In this document: positions 9,538 through 18,400 of the stretch, in pieces
Position numbering within the stretch: the first letter of the stretch is position 1
Layout of the letters: every line of letters starts with the position of its first letter
Assembly (NCBI RefSeq): GCF_028737325.1
Contig: NZ_JAQZCH010000001.1
Coordinates: forward strand, 974,732-1,038,731
DNA: 64,000 bases
Direction of reading: 5' to 3'
From: Microbacterium thalli
Lineage (GTDB): Bacteria > Actinomycetota > Actinomycetes > Actinomycetales > Microbacteriaceae
Notes under the pieces: generated by a model
What the model saw: only the letters and a program-made list of their open reading frames with translations
The model's database searches: none
Told to the model about the DNA's origin: nothing
Translations under genes and position numbers: made by a program

Positions 9538-12500
9538 ATGCGCGGCGGCCTGGAGCGCTGGAAACGGGGTGTCGGATCGCAAGGGGTTCGACAGGCGCTG
9601 GCCTACGCGTTCCAAGGATCGTGTGACTCTCACCTTCGGTCTACCGTCGGCGCTGAGGCGCTCGCCGCCTATAGCGCGGCTGGCGCCGCGGGTGTTGTGC
9701 GCTTCACAGTCGAGGGCGGCAACATCACTGCCGACACGCTTGACGAACTGCGGCTCCGTCGTTGGGTCGATGGTCGCGACCCCGAGACGGACGAACGTCG
9801 CGGACGCGATCTGACATCCCCCGACGCAGACCTGATTCTCGACGGCACGATCAACGCCCCGAAGTCGTACAGCATCGCGGCCATGCTTAACGCAGACCTC
9901 GCAACCGAGTTTGAGGCGCTCCAAGATCGACTCCGCGACCGCATCATCACGACGTGGCAGCGCGAACTGAACGCGCGCCGGGGTGCGGGTGGGCGCATCC
10001 GAGAATCGCTCAGTCGCGTTGAGGTCGTCGAACTCCAACACCGCCGATCGCGTGCGCTCGATCCCCACATCCATCGTCACCTGTGGCTCAACGTGAAGGT
10101 CCTCGGCGAAGACAGCAAGTGGTCGAACGTTGACTCCCGAGTGGCCATGAAGATGCAGACCGTCATCAACGCCGAGGGGGAGCTCGCTGCGCGCACCGAT
10201 CCCCAGTGGATCGACGCGCTGGCCCGGCACGGCTTCACCCTTGACGTCGGCGGGGAGATCGCGGAGCTCGCGCACGCCGTCCGCCCGCTCTCCCGTCGTT
10301 CGACGCAGATTGAGGCGAACCGTGCGGTGCTCCTTGCCTCCTGGCGCAGCGACCACCCCGGCATCGAGCCGAGCCCCGACGAGTTGCGTCGCATCGACCG
10401 CCTGGCGTGGGCAAGAGCACGGCCGAACAAGCCGGGCGACGTCGACGAAGCAGCCTGGGAGCAACTCATCGCCGACGAGCTTGCGGCGATCGACCCCGGC
10501 ATGCTGCGCGACCGGGACGCCGTGTCGGCGGAGAGGATGCCGATCGACGAGCTCGACCGGGATCTGCTGGCCGCTCAAGCCGTCGTGGAAGCGGACGCCC
10601 GTTCAGCCTGCTGCGGCGGACGGTTCAGTCTGCTCGATGTCAGAGCCGGCGCGACGCGGGCTGTCGCGGCATCCGGCGTCGTCGCTCCGCGAGAGCAGCT
10701 GCAACCGGTCATCGACGACGTCATCGTTCGCGCGCTCGCGCAGACGGTTGACCTGCTCGAGGACGAGCTCGATCGACCTGCGCATATCAAGGGGTACATG
10801 GCCGCGAGCACCGCGGCGGCGAAGATCGAGCTCGCTGCTCGTTTCGATGAGCTCGCCATCGGTGGCGCTTCGGCGGGTCAGGCGGAGGTCTTGACCGCCG
10901 CCTATGCGGTCCTGCAGAACGGAATCCAGCTCGAGCGGCGCCAGGTCGAGGCTGCGGCAGCGATCGCCGGCACCGACCGGTTGGTCTCGATCACAGGGCC
11001 CGCGGGAGCGGGCAAGACGACGATGCTGCGGGTAGCGAAGGCGGCGCTCGCTCATCGCGGACGCCGTATGGTCGTCGTCGCTCCCACCAAGAAGGCGGCG
11101 TCCGTTGCCGGCCGCGAGATCGGCACATCGGCATCCAGCCTGCACGCGCTGCTCGGCGACCACGGGTTCAGGTGGGGGCGTGACCTCGCGGGTGCGGAGA
11201 TCTGGACGCGGCTGACGATTGGAGAGATCGACTCCGCAACCGGCGTCGCCTACGCGGGGCCCTCGCGGTACCGGCTCGTTCCCGGCGATCGAGTGGTCGT
11301 CGACGAGGCCGGCATGGTCGACCTCCACGCAGCGAATGCTCTCGCGACAATCGCCGCAGAATCGGGCGCCGGCATCGCGATGGTCGGAGATCACATGCAA
11401 GCGCGTCCCGTCGGGCATTCGGGGGCGATGGCCACGATGACGCGGCGTGCGACGGCCGTGGTGGAGCTGACAGCAGTCCACCGCTTCACGGATCCCGATT
11501 ACGCCGCGCTCACACTCCGGATGCGAGAGCCTGCGTCGAAGGATGCCGCGGTTGCCGTGGCGACCGAGCTCGCCGAACGAGGGCTCATTCACCGCGTAGT
11601 CGACCACGTCCAAGCGCGCGACGTGATGGTGGAGTCCTACTTCCGTTGGGCGTCCGGCCAGCGGCGCATGGCTCTCGTAACCAGCACGAACGAAGAGGCG
11701 GATGCCATCAACGAGGCCATCCAGCAACGGCGAGTTGATCGCGGCGACCTGACCCTTGATCGGATCGCGGTCGGCCAGGACGAGCAGCGGCTGCTCGAAG
11801 GTGACGTCGTCCAGACTCGTCGCAACGACCGTGCGACCGGTGTGGAGAACCGCGCGGTCTGGACTGTTCACCGCATCACCCCAGCGGGCCTTGAGCTACG
11901 CAGCGTCAACGATGCGATCGTTACCCACGTCGTGAGTCACGAGTACGCGGCCGAGCACGTGCATCTCGCGTATGCGTCGACCGTGCACGGCATCCAGGGT
12001 GAGACGACGGACGCCTCCATCGTCGGGCCGGGCGTCGACGCATCCGGGCTGTACGTCGGGATGACCCGCGGACACGCGCACAACGAGGCGATCGCCATCG
12101 CGCGAACGGATGCCGTGGCCAAGGAGCAGATCGCGGAGAGCCTGATGCGCGGCATCCCCGAGGTCAGCATCGACGACTCGGTCCGCGCGGCGCGGAGCGA
12201 GCTCGGCAGGGCGGCACGTCCGCCCGCAGACGTCGTCACTGAAGAGCTTGCCGAGCTTAACGATTGGATGCGGCGGACGAGAGGGAAGCTCCTCGAGCTA
12301 GACAGAGACATCAGCGCGGCGGATGCCGAAACGCACGGACGCCCGTCGCTGATGCGCGACGGCTCACTGCTCGTGGACAAGCGCGTGGCCCTCAACGCCG
12401 AGTATGGCCGCGCGTCCGATCGATACGAGAATCTCTCACGTCAGTATCGAGCGCCGGCGCCCCGGACTGGCCGCCGGAACGCGGCAGACGAAGCCGCACC

Positions 12501-12543
12501 GCTCGTGCACCCCGAGGCGACCGGCCATCTCCGGATGCGCTAG
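9538..12543 (+). CDS. MobF-family relaxase with SF1 helicase domain (TraA/TrwC type)
   Basis: This 1,001-residue protein has a relaxase N-terminal half with the metal-binding His triad in DPHIHRHLW near residue 174, and candidate catalytic tyrosines at positions 23 and 45. A RecD/TraI-like helicase follows, with Walker A GPAGAGKT near 486, VVVDEAGM near 583 and the C-terminal motif STVHGIQG. Such proteins nick the transfer origin, stay bound to the 5' end and unwind the strand for export. The ATG at 9538 is the start; the N-terminus is unusual for MobF, which often starts closer to the first tyrosine. It is transcribed away from the transfer operon at 15-26 kb. Confidence 0.87.
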   Translation: MRGGLERWKRGVGSQGVRQALAYAFQGSCDSHLRSTVGAEALAAYSAAGAAGVVRFTVEGGNITADTLDELRLRRWVDGRDPETDERRGRDLTSPDADLILDGTINAPKSYSIAAMLNADLATEFEALQDRLRDRIITTWQRELNARRGAGGRIRESLSRVEVVELQHRRSRALDPHIHRHLWLNVKVLGEDSKWSNVDSRVAMKMQTVINAEGELAARTDPQWIDALARHGFTLDVGGEIAELAHAVRPLSRRSTQIEANRAVLLASWRSDHPGIEPSPDELRRIDRLAWARARPNKPGDVDEAAWEQLIADELAAIDPGMLRDRDAVSAERMPIDELDRDLLAAQAVVEADARSACCGGRFSLLDVRAGATRAVAASGVVAPREQLQPVIDDVIVRALAQTVDLLEDELDRPAHIKGYMAASTAAAKIELAARFDELAIGGASAGQAEVLTAAYAVLQNGIQLERRQVEAAAAIAGTDRLVSITGPAGAGKTTMLRVAKAALAHRGRRMVVVAPTKKAASVAGREIGTSASSLHALLGDHGFRWGRDLAGAEIWTRLTIGEIDSATGVAYAGPSRYRLVPGDRVVVDEAGMVDLHAANALATIAAESGAGIAMVGDHMQARPVGHSGAMATMTRRATAVVELTAVHRFTDPDYAALTLRMREPASKDAAVAVATELAERGLIHRVVDHVQARDVMVESYFRWASGQRRMALVTSTNEEADAINEAIQQRRVDRGDLTLDRIAVGQDEQRLLEGDVVQTRRNDRATGVENRAVWTVHRITPAGLELRSVNDAIVTHVVSHEYAAEHVHLAYASTVHGIQGETTDASIVGPGVDASGLYVGMTRGHAHNEAIAIARTDAVAKEQIAESLMRGIPEVSIDDSVRAARSELGRAARPPADVVTEELAELNDWMRRTRGKLLELDRDISAADAETHGRPSLMRDGSLLVDKRVALNAEYGRASDRYENLSRQYRAPAPRTGRRNAADEAAPLVHPEATGHLRMR

Positions 12544-12579
12544 TACGGCAACGTCGGTGCCCACCGATATGGTCCAGTC

Positions 12580-13224
12580 ATGGTGTCCTACGCAGACCTG
12601 ACCGACCCGAGAGCTGTCGAAGCCGCGCTCGAAGAGTTCGATCGACTCGGGCGATGGACATTCCTGGAGAAGTACGGCTTCGGCGAAGCGAGAGACTACT
12701 TCCTCGTCACGGACACTGGCCGTTACGACTCCAAGGCGATCTTCGCCGCCGCGTACGAGGCGCAGCACGGTGTACCGGTGTCCAACAGCGATATCAGCGG
12801 CGGCAAGAACGGCGCGGCGAAGCGCCTTCAAGAGCTGGGGTTCGTCGTGGAGGGTCTTGACGACGAACGAGGCCGGCGGACCTTCACTACTTTCGACGCG
12901 GCTCTTCGTGAGTTTCGGATCCCGATGGAGAATCTCCCTCGCATCCGAGAGCACCTCGCACGGTTTGAGTTCCGTGAGGCCTATATCCCTCGAAGCGGCA
13001 GCTACATCGCGATGGTCCCTGCAGGTGGCGGCCTCGTTCACTACGTCAACCGTGGTTCGATCTACTTCCGGCATGAGGACGGGAGAGGGGAGCTGATCGA
13101 GTTGCCCATCAATCAGCTCGGCCGTAGCGGGTTTTCGCGCAACGCGGCAGCTCGCAAACCCGCTGAAGTCTGCACCGAATGCTGGCTGGAACTCCCGGCG
13201 AGCGGCGTCTGTCCCAACTACTGA
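12580..13224 (+). CDS. Protein with ScoMcrA-type N-terminal head domain, no HNH domain
   Basis: Residues 1-90 of this 214-residue protein closely follow the head domain seen at the N-terminus of the Streptomyces type IV restriction enzyme ScoMcrA: EEFDRLGRWTFLEKYGFG, YDSKAI and a GG-x(8)-LGF ending. In the full enzyme this precedes a sulfur-binding, a methyl-binding and an HNH nuclease domain; none follow here. The C-terminal 100 residues are a beta-rich segment ending in CTECW and CPNY, a possible partial zinc knuckle with only three cysteines. The gene lies 84 bases before a GmrSD nuclease on the same strand, so the two may form one modification-dependent defence unit. Confidence 0.68.
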   Translation: MVSYADLTDPRAVEAALEEFDRLGRWTFLEKYGFGEARDYFLVTDTGRYDSKAIFAAAYEAQHGVPVSNSDISGGKNGAAKRLQELGFVVEGLDDERGRRTFTTFDAALREFRIPMENLPRIREHLARFEFREAYIPRSGSYIAMVPAGGGLVHYVNRGSIYFRHEDGRGELIELPINQLGRSGFSRNAAARKPAEVCTECWLELPASGVCPNY

Positions 13225-13308
13225 TCGCCGGCGGGCGCCCCTCCGAGGCGCCTCAGGGTGCTCCACGGATAGGATCGCGACAAGCTCAGATGATTGCGGA
13301 GAGTGCAA

Positions 13309-15117
13309 GTGATCAAGTCCCTCAGCAACGACGCTGTCCACGCGTTGCTCAGCCCCGAGAACAACGTCGTCTACACCGTTCCGAAGTATCAGAGGGAGTA
13401 TTCCTGGGGCCGGGATCAGTGGGATGAGCTCGTCGACGACCTCCTCGATCATGCCGATGTCGATGGACACTTTCTCGGCACCATAATCTGCGTCAACAAC
13501 ACGGCGAACACAACCAGCGAGTCGGTCCTCGAGGTCATTGATGGGCAGCAGCGGCTCACAACGATCTCGCTGATGCTCGCTGCGGTTCACTCGCTGCTTC
13601 AGGAATACCGTGGCGACCTCAGCGACGACGACGCAGTCGATCTGGTCAATCTCCGCCGGATGCTGATCTTGCGTGAGCCGGTGCGTGCGCGACTGCGCCC
13701 GCAAACGCAGAACGACAATGCCGAGGATTTCCTTCACGTTCTCGCCGAAGCGGGCCTCGGGGTTGCGGACCCTAAGCCTCGATGGGCCGGCGTTCGGCGT
13801 GTCAAGAAGGCCTACGCACACTTCCGCTCACGGATCACTTCACGTGCGGCCGAGACACAGTCATCTATCGCTGCGACCGCGCTCGATCTGCTCGGACGGG
13901 TCAAGCGTGCGAACATCGTGAAGCTCGAGGTTGCTACCCACGCGGATGCCTTCACTCTCTTCGAGTCGCTGAACAACCGCGGCATGCCGCTGACTCCGAT
14001 CGACCTCATCAAGAACACGCTGCTGGGTCGAGCGGATCACCGCAGCGACGTTTCGCTTGATGGCGCCTATGCGCGCTGGCGCGAGTGGCTCGCGATTCTC
14101 GGGGACGATTACGGGACTCAGGAGCGGTTCTTCCGCTACTTTTACAACGCAATGAAGGACGAGTTCGACATCGGGTTGCAGGGCGTCCCCGTGGCCACTC
14201 GCACGAACCTCATCAAGATTTACGAGACGCTTATCGACCGTGACGTCGTCAAGCTCCTCGACGACGTCACGGTGGGGGTCGAGGCCTTCGGGCAGCTGAT
14301 CGGATCCGGGGCGCCGGACGGACGAACGAGACTGGCACGCGCCTTCCAACGACTGCGCCGAGCGCAGGGCGTGCCGGCGCACGTCTTGCTTCTCTACCTC
14401 GTCATTCAGAGGAAGGAGATCAACCTCGGAGAGGACGAACTCGTCGACATCGTTGATCTCCTCACGGCGTTCTTCGTCCGACGCAACCTGACGGGGACGC
14501 CGGCGACGTACGGTTTAGTCCGTCTGTTCATGGACCTGGTCGGACGGTTGCGCGCGAGCCCGACGCAAGACCGCAAGCAACTGATCTTGGACGCACTCAC
14601 CGCGGTGTCGGAGAGCGACGAGGGGTTCCACCGAGTTCTCTCAGGACCCGTTTACGAGGTCAACGCCGACGTCGTGCGCTTTATCCTCGCCTCACTCGCA
14701 GAACGACGCATGACTGCCGAGACCGAACAAGATCTGTGGCATCGCATCGAGACTAAGGGCAAGCCCGTCTACCGGTGGTCAATCGAGCACATCCTGCCGC
14801 AGGGAGAAAACCTGCCGCCCGGTTGGGTCTCCATGCTGGGCGGGCCCGCGGCCGCCACCGAGGCGCGCGAACGGTTTGCACACCATCTCGGCAACTTGAC
14901 CATTACCGGGTTCAATAGCTCCCTCGGTAACCGTAGCTTCATCGAGAAGCGTGATCGGGTGGACTCGAACGGCAACCCGATCGGATATCGGAACGGCTTG
15001 AGCCTCAATGCTGATCTCGCCGTTCGCGACTCCTGGGGAGTCGACGCGATCTCCGCGCGCACTGAGCAGCTCGCCGGTGAAGCGATGGCGGCATTCCCGC
15101 TTGCCTACCGGAGGTAA
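13309..15117 (+). CDS. GmrSD-type DUF262/DUF1524 nuclease
   Basis: A 602-residue protein with an N-terminal DUF262 domain (VPKYQREYSW near residue 24, and the DGQQRLTT motif near 79) and a C-terminal DUF1524 HNH-like domain (IEHILPQ near 490, then HHLGNLTI and the conserved Asn/Lys region). This is the fused form of GmrSD, a nucleotide-dependent type IV restriction enzyme; the classical example cuts glucosylated hydroxymethylcytosine phage DNA. GTG at 13309 was chosen because GGAGAG lies 5 bases upstream; the open frame starts at TTG 13294. It faces the SSB gene across a shared hairpin at 15145-15184. Confidence 0.85.
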   Translation: MIKSLSNDAVHALLSPENNVVYTVPKYQREYSWGRDQWDELVDDLLDHADVDGHFLGTIICVNNTANTTSESVLEVIDGQQRLTTISLMLAAVHSLLQEYRGDLSDDDAVDLVNLRRMLILREPVRARLRPQTQNDNAEDFLHVLAEAGLGVADPKPRWAGVRRVKKAYAHFRSRITSRAAETQSSIAATALDLLGRVKRANIVKLEVATHADAFTLFESLNNRGMPLTPIDLIKNTLLGRADHRSDVSLDGAYARWREWLAILGDDYGTQERFFRYFYNAMKDEFDIGLQGVPVATRTNLIKIYETLIDRDVVKLLDDVTVGVEAFGQLIGSGAPDGRTRLARAFQRLRRAQGVPAHVLLLYLVIQRKEINLGEDELVDIVDLLTAFFVRRNLTGTPATYGLVRLFMDLVGRLRASPTQDRKQLILDALTAVSESDEGFHRVLSGPVYEVNADVVRFILASLAERRMTAETEQDLWHRIETKGKPVYRWSIEHILPQGENLPPGWVSMLGGPAAATEARERFAHHLGNLTITGFNSSLGNRSFIEKRDRVDSNGNPIGYRNGLSLNADLAVRDSWGVDAISARTEQLAGEAMAAFPLAYRR

Positions 15118-15144
15118 TTGACTCGATCGGGGTGTCCAGCACGC

Positions 15145-15223
15145 GAGAGCGGCGCGGGAGTACGATGACTCTCACGCCGCTCTCCTGTTGCGATGGGTCA
15201 GCGAGCAACCCCGACGCCGGTGG
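15145..15223. repeat. Copy A of a 79-base hairpin repeat (copy B at 31521)
   Basis: The segment aligns without gaps to 31521-31599 with 66 of 79 identical bases by hand count. Its first 40 bases fold as a long hairpin: 10 outer pairs (15145-15154 with 15175-15184), a one-base internal mismatch, 6 inner pairs and a 6-base loop. It sits between convergent genes (GmrSD and SSB), so it may act as a two-way terminator, but identity continues 39 bases past the stem into the SSB 3' end. Confidence 0.8.
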
Positions 15224-15650
15224 TCGAGACCGGCTGGGCTACTGGCCCCGTGGCGGATCTGTCCGCGGCGGGGCCGTTAGCTTTTGGGGCGCGGTCGACG
15301 GAGACGGTCGCGAACTTGAGCGACGCTCCGATGTTGTCGGCGACGATGTCGCGCGTCTCTCGGGTGTTGCCCGTCTCCTTGTCGGTGTAGGTGCCGAACC
15401 GCAGGTCGCCGGCGACGATCACGCTGTCGCCCTTGCGCAGCGAGTTCGCGACGTTCCGCGACTGCTGGTTGAACACGACGACGCGGTGGAACACCGTGCC
15501 GGCGTCCTCCCATCGGTTCGTCGTCTCGTTGAGGCGGCGATCGTTGACGGCGATCGTGAAGCGGGCATACTCGTTGCCCGACTCGCTCGCGCCGTGCTCG
15601 GGGTCACCGGTGAGGTTGCCCTCGATGGTGACCGGGATTCTGGTGGTCAT
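15198..15650 (-). CDS. ssb: Single-stranded DNA-binding protein
   Basis: A 150-residue protein with a clear OB-fold: VTIEGNLTGDPE at the N-terminus, FTIAVNDR, FHRVVVFNQQSRNVANSL, the GDLRFGTY strand and TRETRDIVADNIGASL. The C-terminal 35 residues are Pro/Ala-rich and end in GVGVAR, without the acidic DDDLPF-type tip that chromosomal SSBs use to recruit partners. This is common for element-encoded SSBs, which coat the transferred single strand in the recipient. It is the last gene of the minus-strand transfer operon. Its final codons lie inside the 79-base repeat copy A. Confidence 0.93.
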   Translation of the reverse strand: MTTRIPVTIEGNLTGDPEHGASESGNEYARFTIAVNDRRLNETTNRWEDAGTVFHRVVVFNQQSRNVANSLRKGDSVIVAGDLRFGTYTDKETGNTRETRDIVADNIGASLKFATVSVDRAPKANGPAADRSATGPVAQPVSTTGVGVAR

Positions 15651-15684
15651 GCTTTCTCCTTCCGATCAGAGACGCCGAGGCGCC

Positions 15685-16167
15685 TCACTCGGCGTGGGCC
15701 CGGCTGGTCCACGCCTCCCATTCCTGCTCGTCGACGACGTCCGTCCACGAGCGAGGCTTGTAGCGGCTGTGTCCACGCGAGCACCCGCCGGCGTACGCCC
15801 GACGCAGGCGAGGCAACGCGAGGGTGAGACGCTCGTGCCAGCCGATCGGGCCGAATCCCGAATCGGACGGGTGGAACGCCACCGTGTGCGCGGTGTGGAG
15901 CGCGGAGAGCTCCTCGACGAGGTCGCCGTGCTTGAACCAGCACGCCGGCACCACCGACTCCGAGATCTGGTACCGCACCGTGAACCACTCGACCCAGTCG
16001 CGCAGCACGATCCATGCCGTCCGTGCGTCGGCATCCGTCAGCGAGCGCCACTTCACGATGTGTGCGCCGATGGGAGCGGACGACCCGGACCTGTCGGGCG
16101 GATTGAGTTCGGTCAGGTCGGCCGCGAGAGCATCGTCGAGATCCTCCGGCTCTTGTTCGTACGTCAC
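15685..16167 (-). CDS. DUF4913-like protein of the transfer operon
   Basis: A 160-residue soluble protein with many Trp/His residues. The stretch WVEWFTVRYQISESVVPACW followed by KHGDLVEELSALH resembles DUF4913, a family found next to VirD4 and ParA-like genes on actinobacterial conjugative elements. Its biochemical role is unknown. An acidic N-terminus of about 25 residues precedes the domain. The GTG start overlaps the stop of the upstream HNH gene by 4 bases, so it is translated as part of the transfer operon. Family assignment is from remembered pattern and is moderate. Confidence 0.6.
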   Translation of the reverse strand: MTYEQEPEDLDDALAADLTELNPPDRSGSSAPIGAHIVKWRSLTDADARTAWIVLRDWVEWFTVRYQISESVVPACWFKHGDLVEELSALHTAHTVAFHPSDSGFGPIGWHERLTLALPRLRRAYAGGCSRGHSRYKPRSWTDVVDEQEWEAWTSRAHAE

Positions 16168-16562
16168 GTCCCTGCTCCTTTCGCGTGAGTGAGTGTGCGA
16201 CGCAGGGCGTCGAGGGCGAGCTCGGATGCCACGCGCCGGGTCCGATGCCGTGACAGCACGGCATCCCGGTCGATGAGTCGATGAAGTAGCTCATGGCAGT
16301 ACGGATGCAGGGGGATGAGATCGCCGTCCAGCTCATGGGCGACCCAGCGGCCGTCTTCGAGCCGCTGGACGCCGGCGTAGTCGAGATGGTGCAGCTCGAG
16401 GTCTCGCTTGTTCGCTGGAATGCCACATGCCGCGCACGCGAGCGGGTGCGGTTTCATCGCCGCGTGGGTGAACCACGCGTCGCGTCGCGCGAACCATGCC
16501 CGCGAACGGAGAAAGGTCGACCGATAGGCGTTCGCGTGGAGCGGGGTGCGGCGATTGCTCAC
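16164..16562 (-). CDS. Small HNH-motif protein in the transfer operon
   Basis: A 132-residue protein. CAACG (residues 43-47), LELHHLDY (56-63) and LIPLHPYCHELLH (82-94) form an HNH-type metal and catalytic arrangement, although only three cysteines are obvious, so the zinc knuckle may be incomplete. GTG at 16562 overlaps the virD4 stop (GTGA), and the 3' end overlaps the DUF4913 gene by 4 bases. A much longer open frame extends upstream to 17093, but that part is Arg-rich shadow of virD4. A homing-type or restriction nuclease, or a structural HNH protein, are all possible. Confidence 0.7.
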   Translation of the reverse strand: MSNRRTPLHANAYRSTFLRSRAWFARRDAWFTHAAMKPHPLACAACGIPANKRDLELHHLDYAGVQRLEDGRWVAHELDGDLIPLHPYCHELLHRLIDRDAVLSRHRTRRVASELALDALRRTLTHAKGAGT

Positions 16563-18391
16563 TCCTCGCTCACCGCCTCTGCGGACTTGACGGGTGCTGC
16601 GGCTGGCTCGGGTGCCGCCGGTGCTCGGTGCGCATCCTCGAAGGTGCTCCGCTGCTCCTGCTCCGTCTCGCGCTTGCCGAGTTGGATTGCGCGGGCGTCG
16701 CGACGTTCGTCCCATCCGGCGAGGTCGAGGAGCACGCTCCGGCGGTTGCGGTACGCGAGCAGGCCGGCGGTCGGTGGCAGTCGGCGGATCTCGTCGACCG
16801 ACATGAGGGGTCGCCGCTCGTGCTGCTCGCTGGTCGAGTGGCCGGCGTCGCGCGTCGACCACGACCGTTGTTCGCGACGGGTGTCGCGGGTGCCGAGGAG
16901 CGACTCGATGTCGCGCAGGTGGTCGACGTGGCTCGCTCCGCCGAGCAGCACCTTGGCCGTCGCGGCGGCCCAGATCGTGTCGGCCTCCGCCCGCGACCAT
17001 GATGTCTCGGCTTGCGAGAGAGCCTGCAGCACGATGAACGTGCAGATGCCGCGACCGCCGCCATCGGCCATGATCCGTGGCAGGCTGCCCCACCGGAACA
17101 TGTTGGCGATCTCGTCGAGGATCAGTCCGAGCGGATGCGTGAGCCGTGCACCTGGCAGGGCGAGTGCGCGCTTGCGGGCGACCTCAACGATGTCGTCGAG
17201 GACGGCGCCGAGCCATCCACCCATCGCGGCCGCGCCGGACGACGAACCGATCAGGTAGAGCGTGTTCGCCGCGTCGAGGAAGCTCATCGGGTCGAGCGCC
17301 GGGTCCCCCGGGCGGGGAGAGAGCGCGTCGCGGATCTGGGGCACGGCGAGTGGAGCGACGGCACCGCTGACCCCGAACCAGATGGACGAGACGAGCTTCT
17401 CGTCGCCGGCGATGGTGGCATCGAGGCTGTCGCCCCAGCCCGGCGCGCCGTCGGCTTTGAGGATCTCGACCGCGTCCCGCGTCTGCGCCGGGCTCGTGCC
17501 CCAGTCGTAGAGCTCTGCGATGGACATGCCGCCGACGGCGGCCGCGTGGAGGAGTCGTCCGAGGACGACGCCGGACGCTTGTGCCCATTCGCCGTTCGTC
17601 GTCGAGGAGCCGAGCGCGGTGCCGGTGATGATCGCGCTGCCGCGCTGCATCGCGACCAGCGGGTCTTCGCATCCGGCGATCGGCGAGATGCGGAGCGGAT
17701 GCCGGACGCCGGACAGTCCCTGCGGGTCGAACACATGGACGTCGCCGCGGGCCTGCCGCATCCGCATGGTCGCCGTGAGGTTGTCGTTCGTCGTCGAGGT
17801 CGTGATGAGAGGACCCGACCAGTCGAGGATCGCCGAGATCAGGATCCGGTAGCCCTTGCCCGAGCGGGGCGGGCCTTCGAGCGCGACGGAGTCTTCGATG
17901 GAGACGTACACGTCGCGTCCGCGTGCCGTGCCGACTCTCCACCCGACGTCTGTCGCCTGCGGGCGAGCGAGATCAGGGCGCAGCTGCGCCGCTCGACGCA
18001 GCACGGCCTTAGCGGAGAGATGGTCGCGGATCTCACTCGAGGTCGCGAATCCCGGCCTGGTGCGCAGGTCGGCAAGGAAGGCGCGGTCGGACTCCCGGTA
18101 GCGACGCACGGCGACCAGAATCCAGACGGCCGCGGCGACGATCAGGACGACGGCTGCGGCATCCACGATGCGGATCGCCGCGACCGGCATCGCGCATTGC
18201 GCTGGTGCCGCGTACGCAGAGGCATCGCCGGTGATCGCGAGGCCGAGCCCGGCGAACAGGTGCTCGGGAATCGGTCGCGCGCCGCAGGCGATCTGAGTGA
18301 CGAGCTCGGCGAGGAAGCCGAACGCGAACGACAGGATCACCGCAGCCGCGATGAGGATCGCGATCGCCTTGCCGAGCATCCCCTGGTTCAT
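16559..18391 (-). CDS. VirD4/TraG-type coupling protein
   Basis: A 610-residue membrane ATPase. Hydrophobic segments at about 8-32 and 72-95 flank an extracytoplasmic loop. Walker A GPPRSGKG is at 173-180 and Walker B LGLILDE at 421-427, followed by the TraM-recognition-type region with HVDHLRDIESLLG. Coupling proteins bring the relaxase-DNA complex to the secretion channel. The C-terminal 60 residues are Ala/Pro/Glu-rich. It overlaps the HNH gene at its 3' end and lies 9 bases downstream of the ParA-like gene. Length and layout match actinobacterial conjugation coupling proteins. Confidence 0.88.
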   Translation of the reverse strand: MNQGMLGKAIAILIAAAVILSFAFGFLAELVTQIACGARPIPEHLFAGLGLAITGDASAYAAPAQCAMPVAAIRIVDAAAVVLIVAAAVWILVAVRRYRESDRAFLADLRTRPGFATSSEIRDHLSAKAVLRRAAQLRPDLARPQATDVGWRVGTARGRDVYVSIEDSVALEGPPRSGKGYRILISAILDWSGPLITTSTTNDNLTATMRMRQARGDVHVFDPQGLSGVRHPLRISPIAGCEDPLVAMQRGSAIITGTALGSSTTNGEWAQASGVVLGRLLHAAAVGGMSIAELYDWGTSPAQTRDAVEILKADGAPGWGDSLDATIAGDEKLVSSIWFGVSGAVAPLAVPQIRDALSPRPGDPALDPMSFLDAANTLYLIGSSSGAAAMGGWLGAVLDDIVEVARKRALALPGARLTHPLGLILDEIANMFRWGSLPRIMADGGGRGICTFIVLQALSQAETSWSRAEADTIWAAATAKVLLGGASHVDHLRDIESLLGTRDTRREQRSWSTRDAGHSTSEQHERRPLMSVDEIRRLPPTAGLLAYRNRRSVLLDLAGWDERRDARAIQLGKRETEQEQRSTFEDAHRAPAAPEPAAAPVKSAEAVSEE

Positions 18392-18400
18392 GATCGGTAC

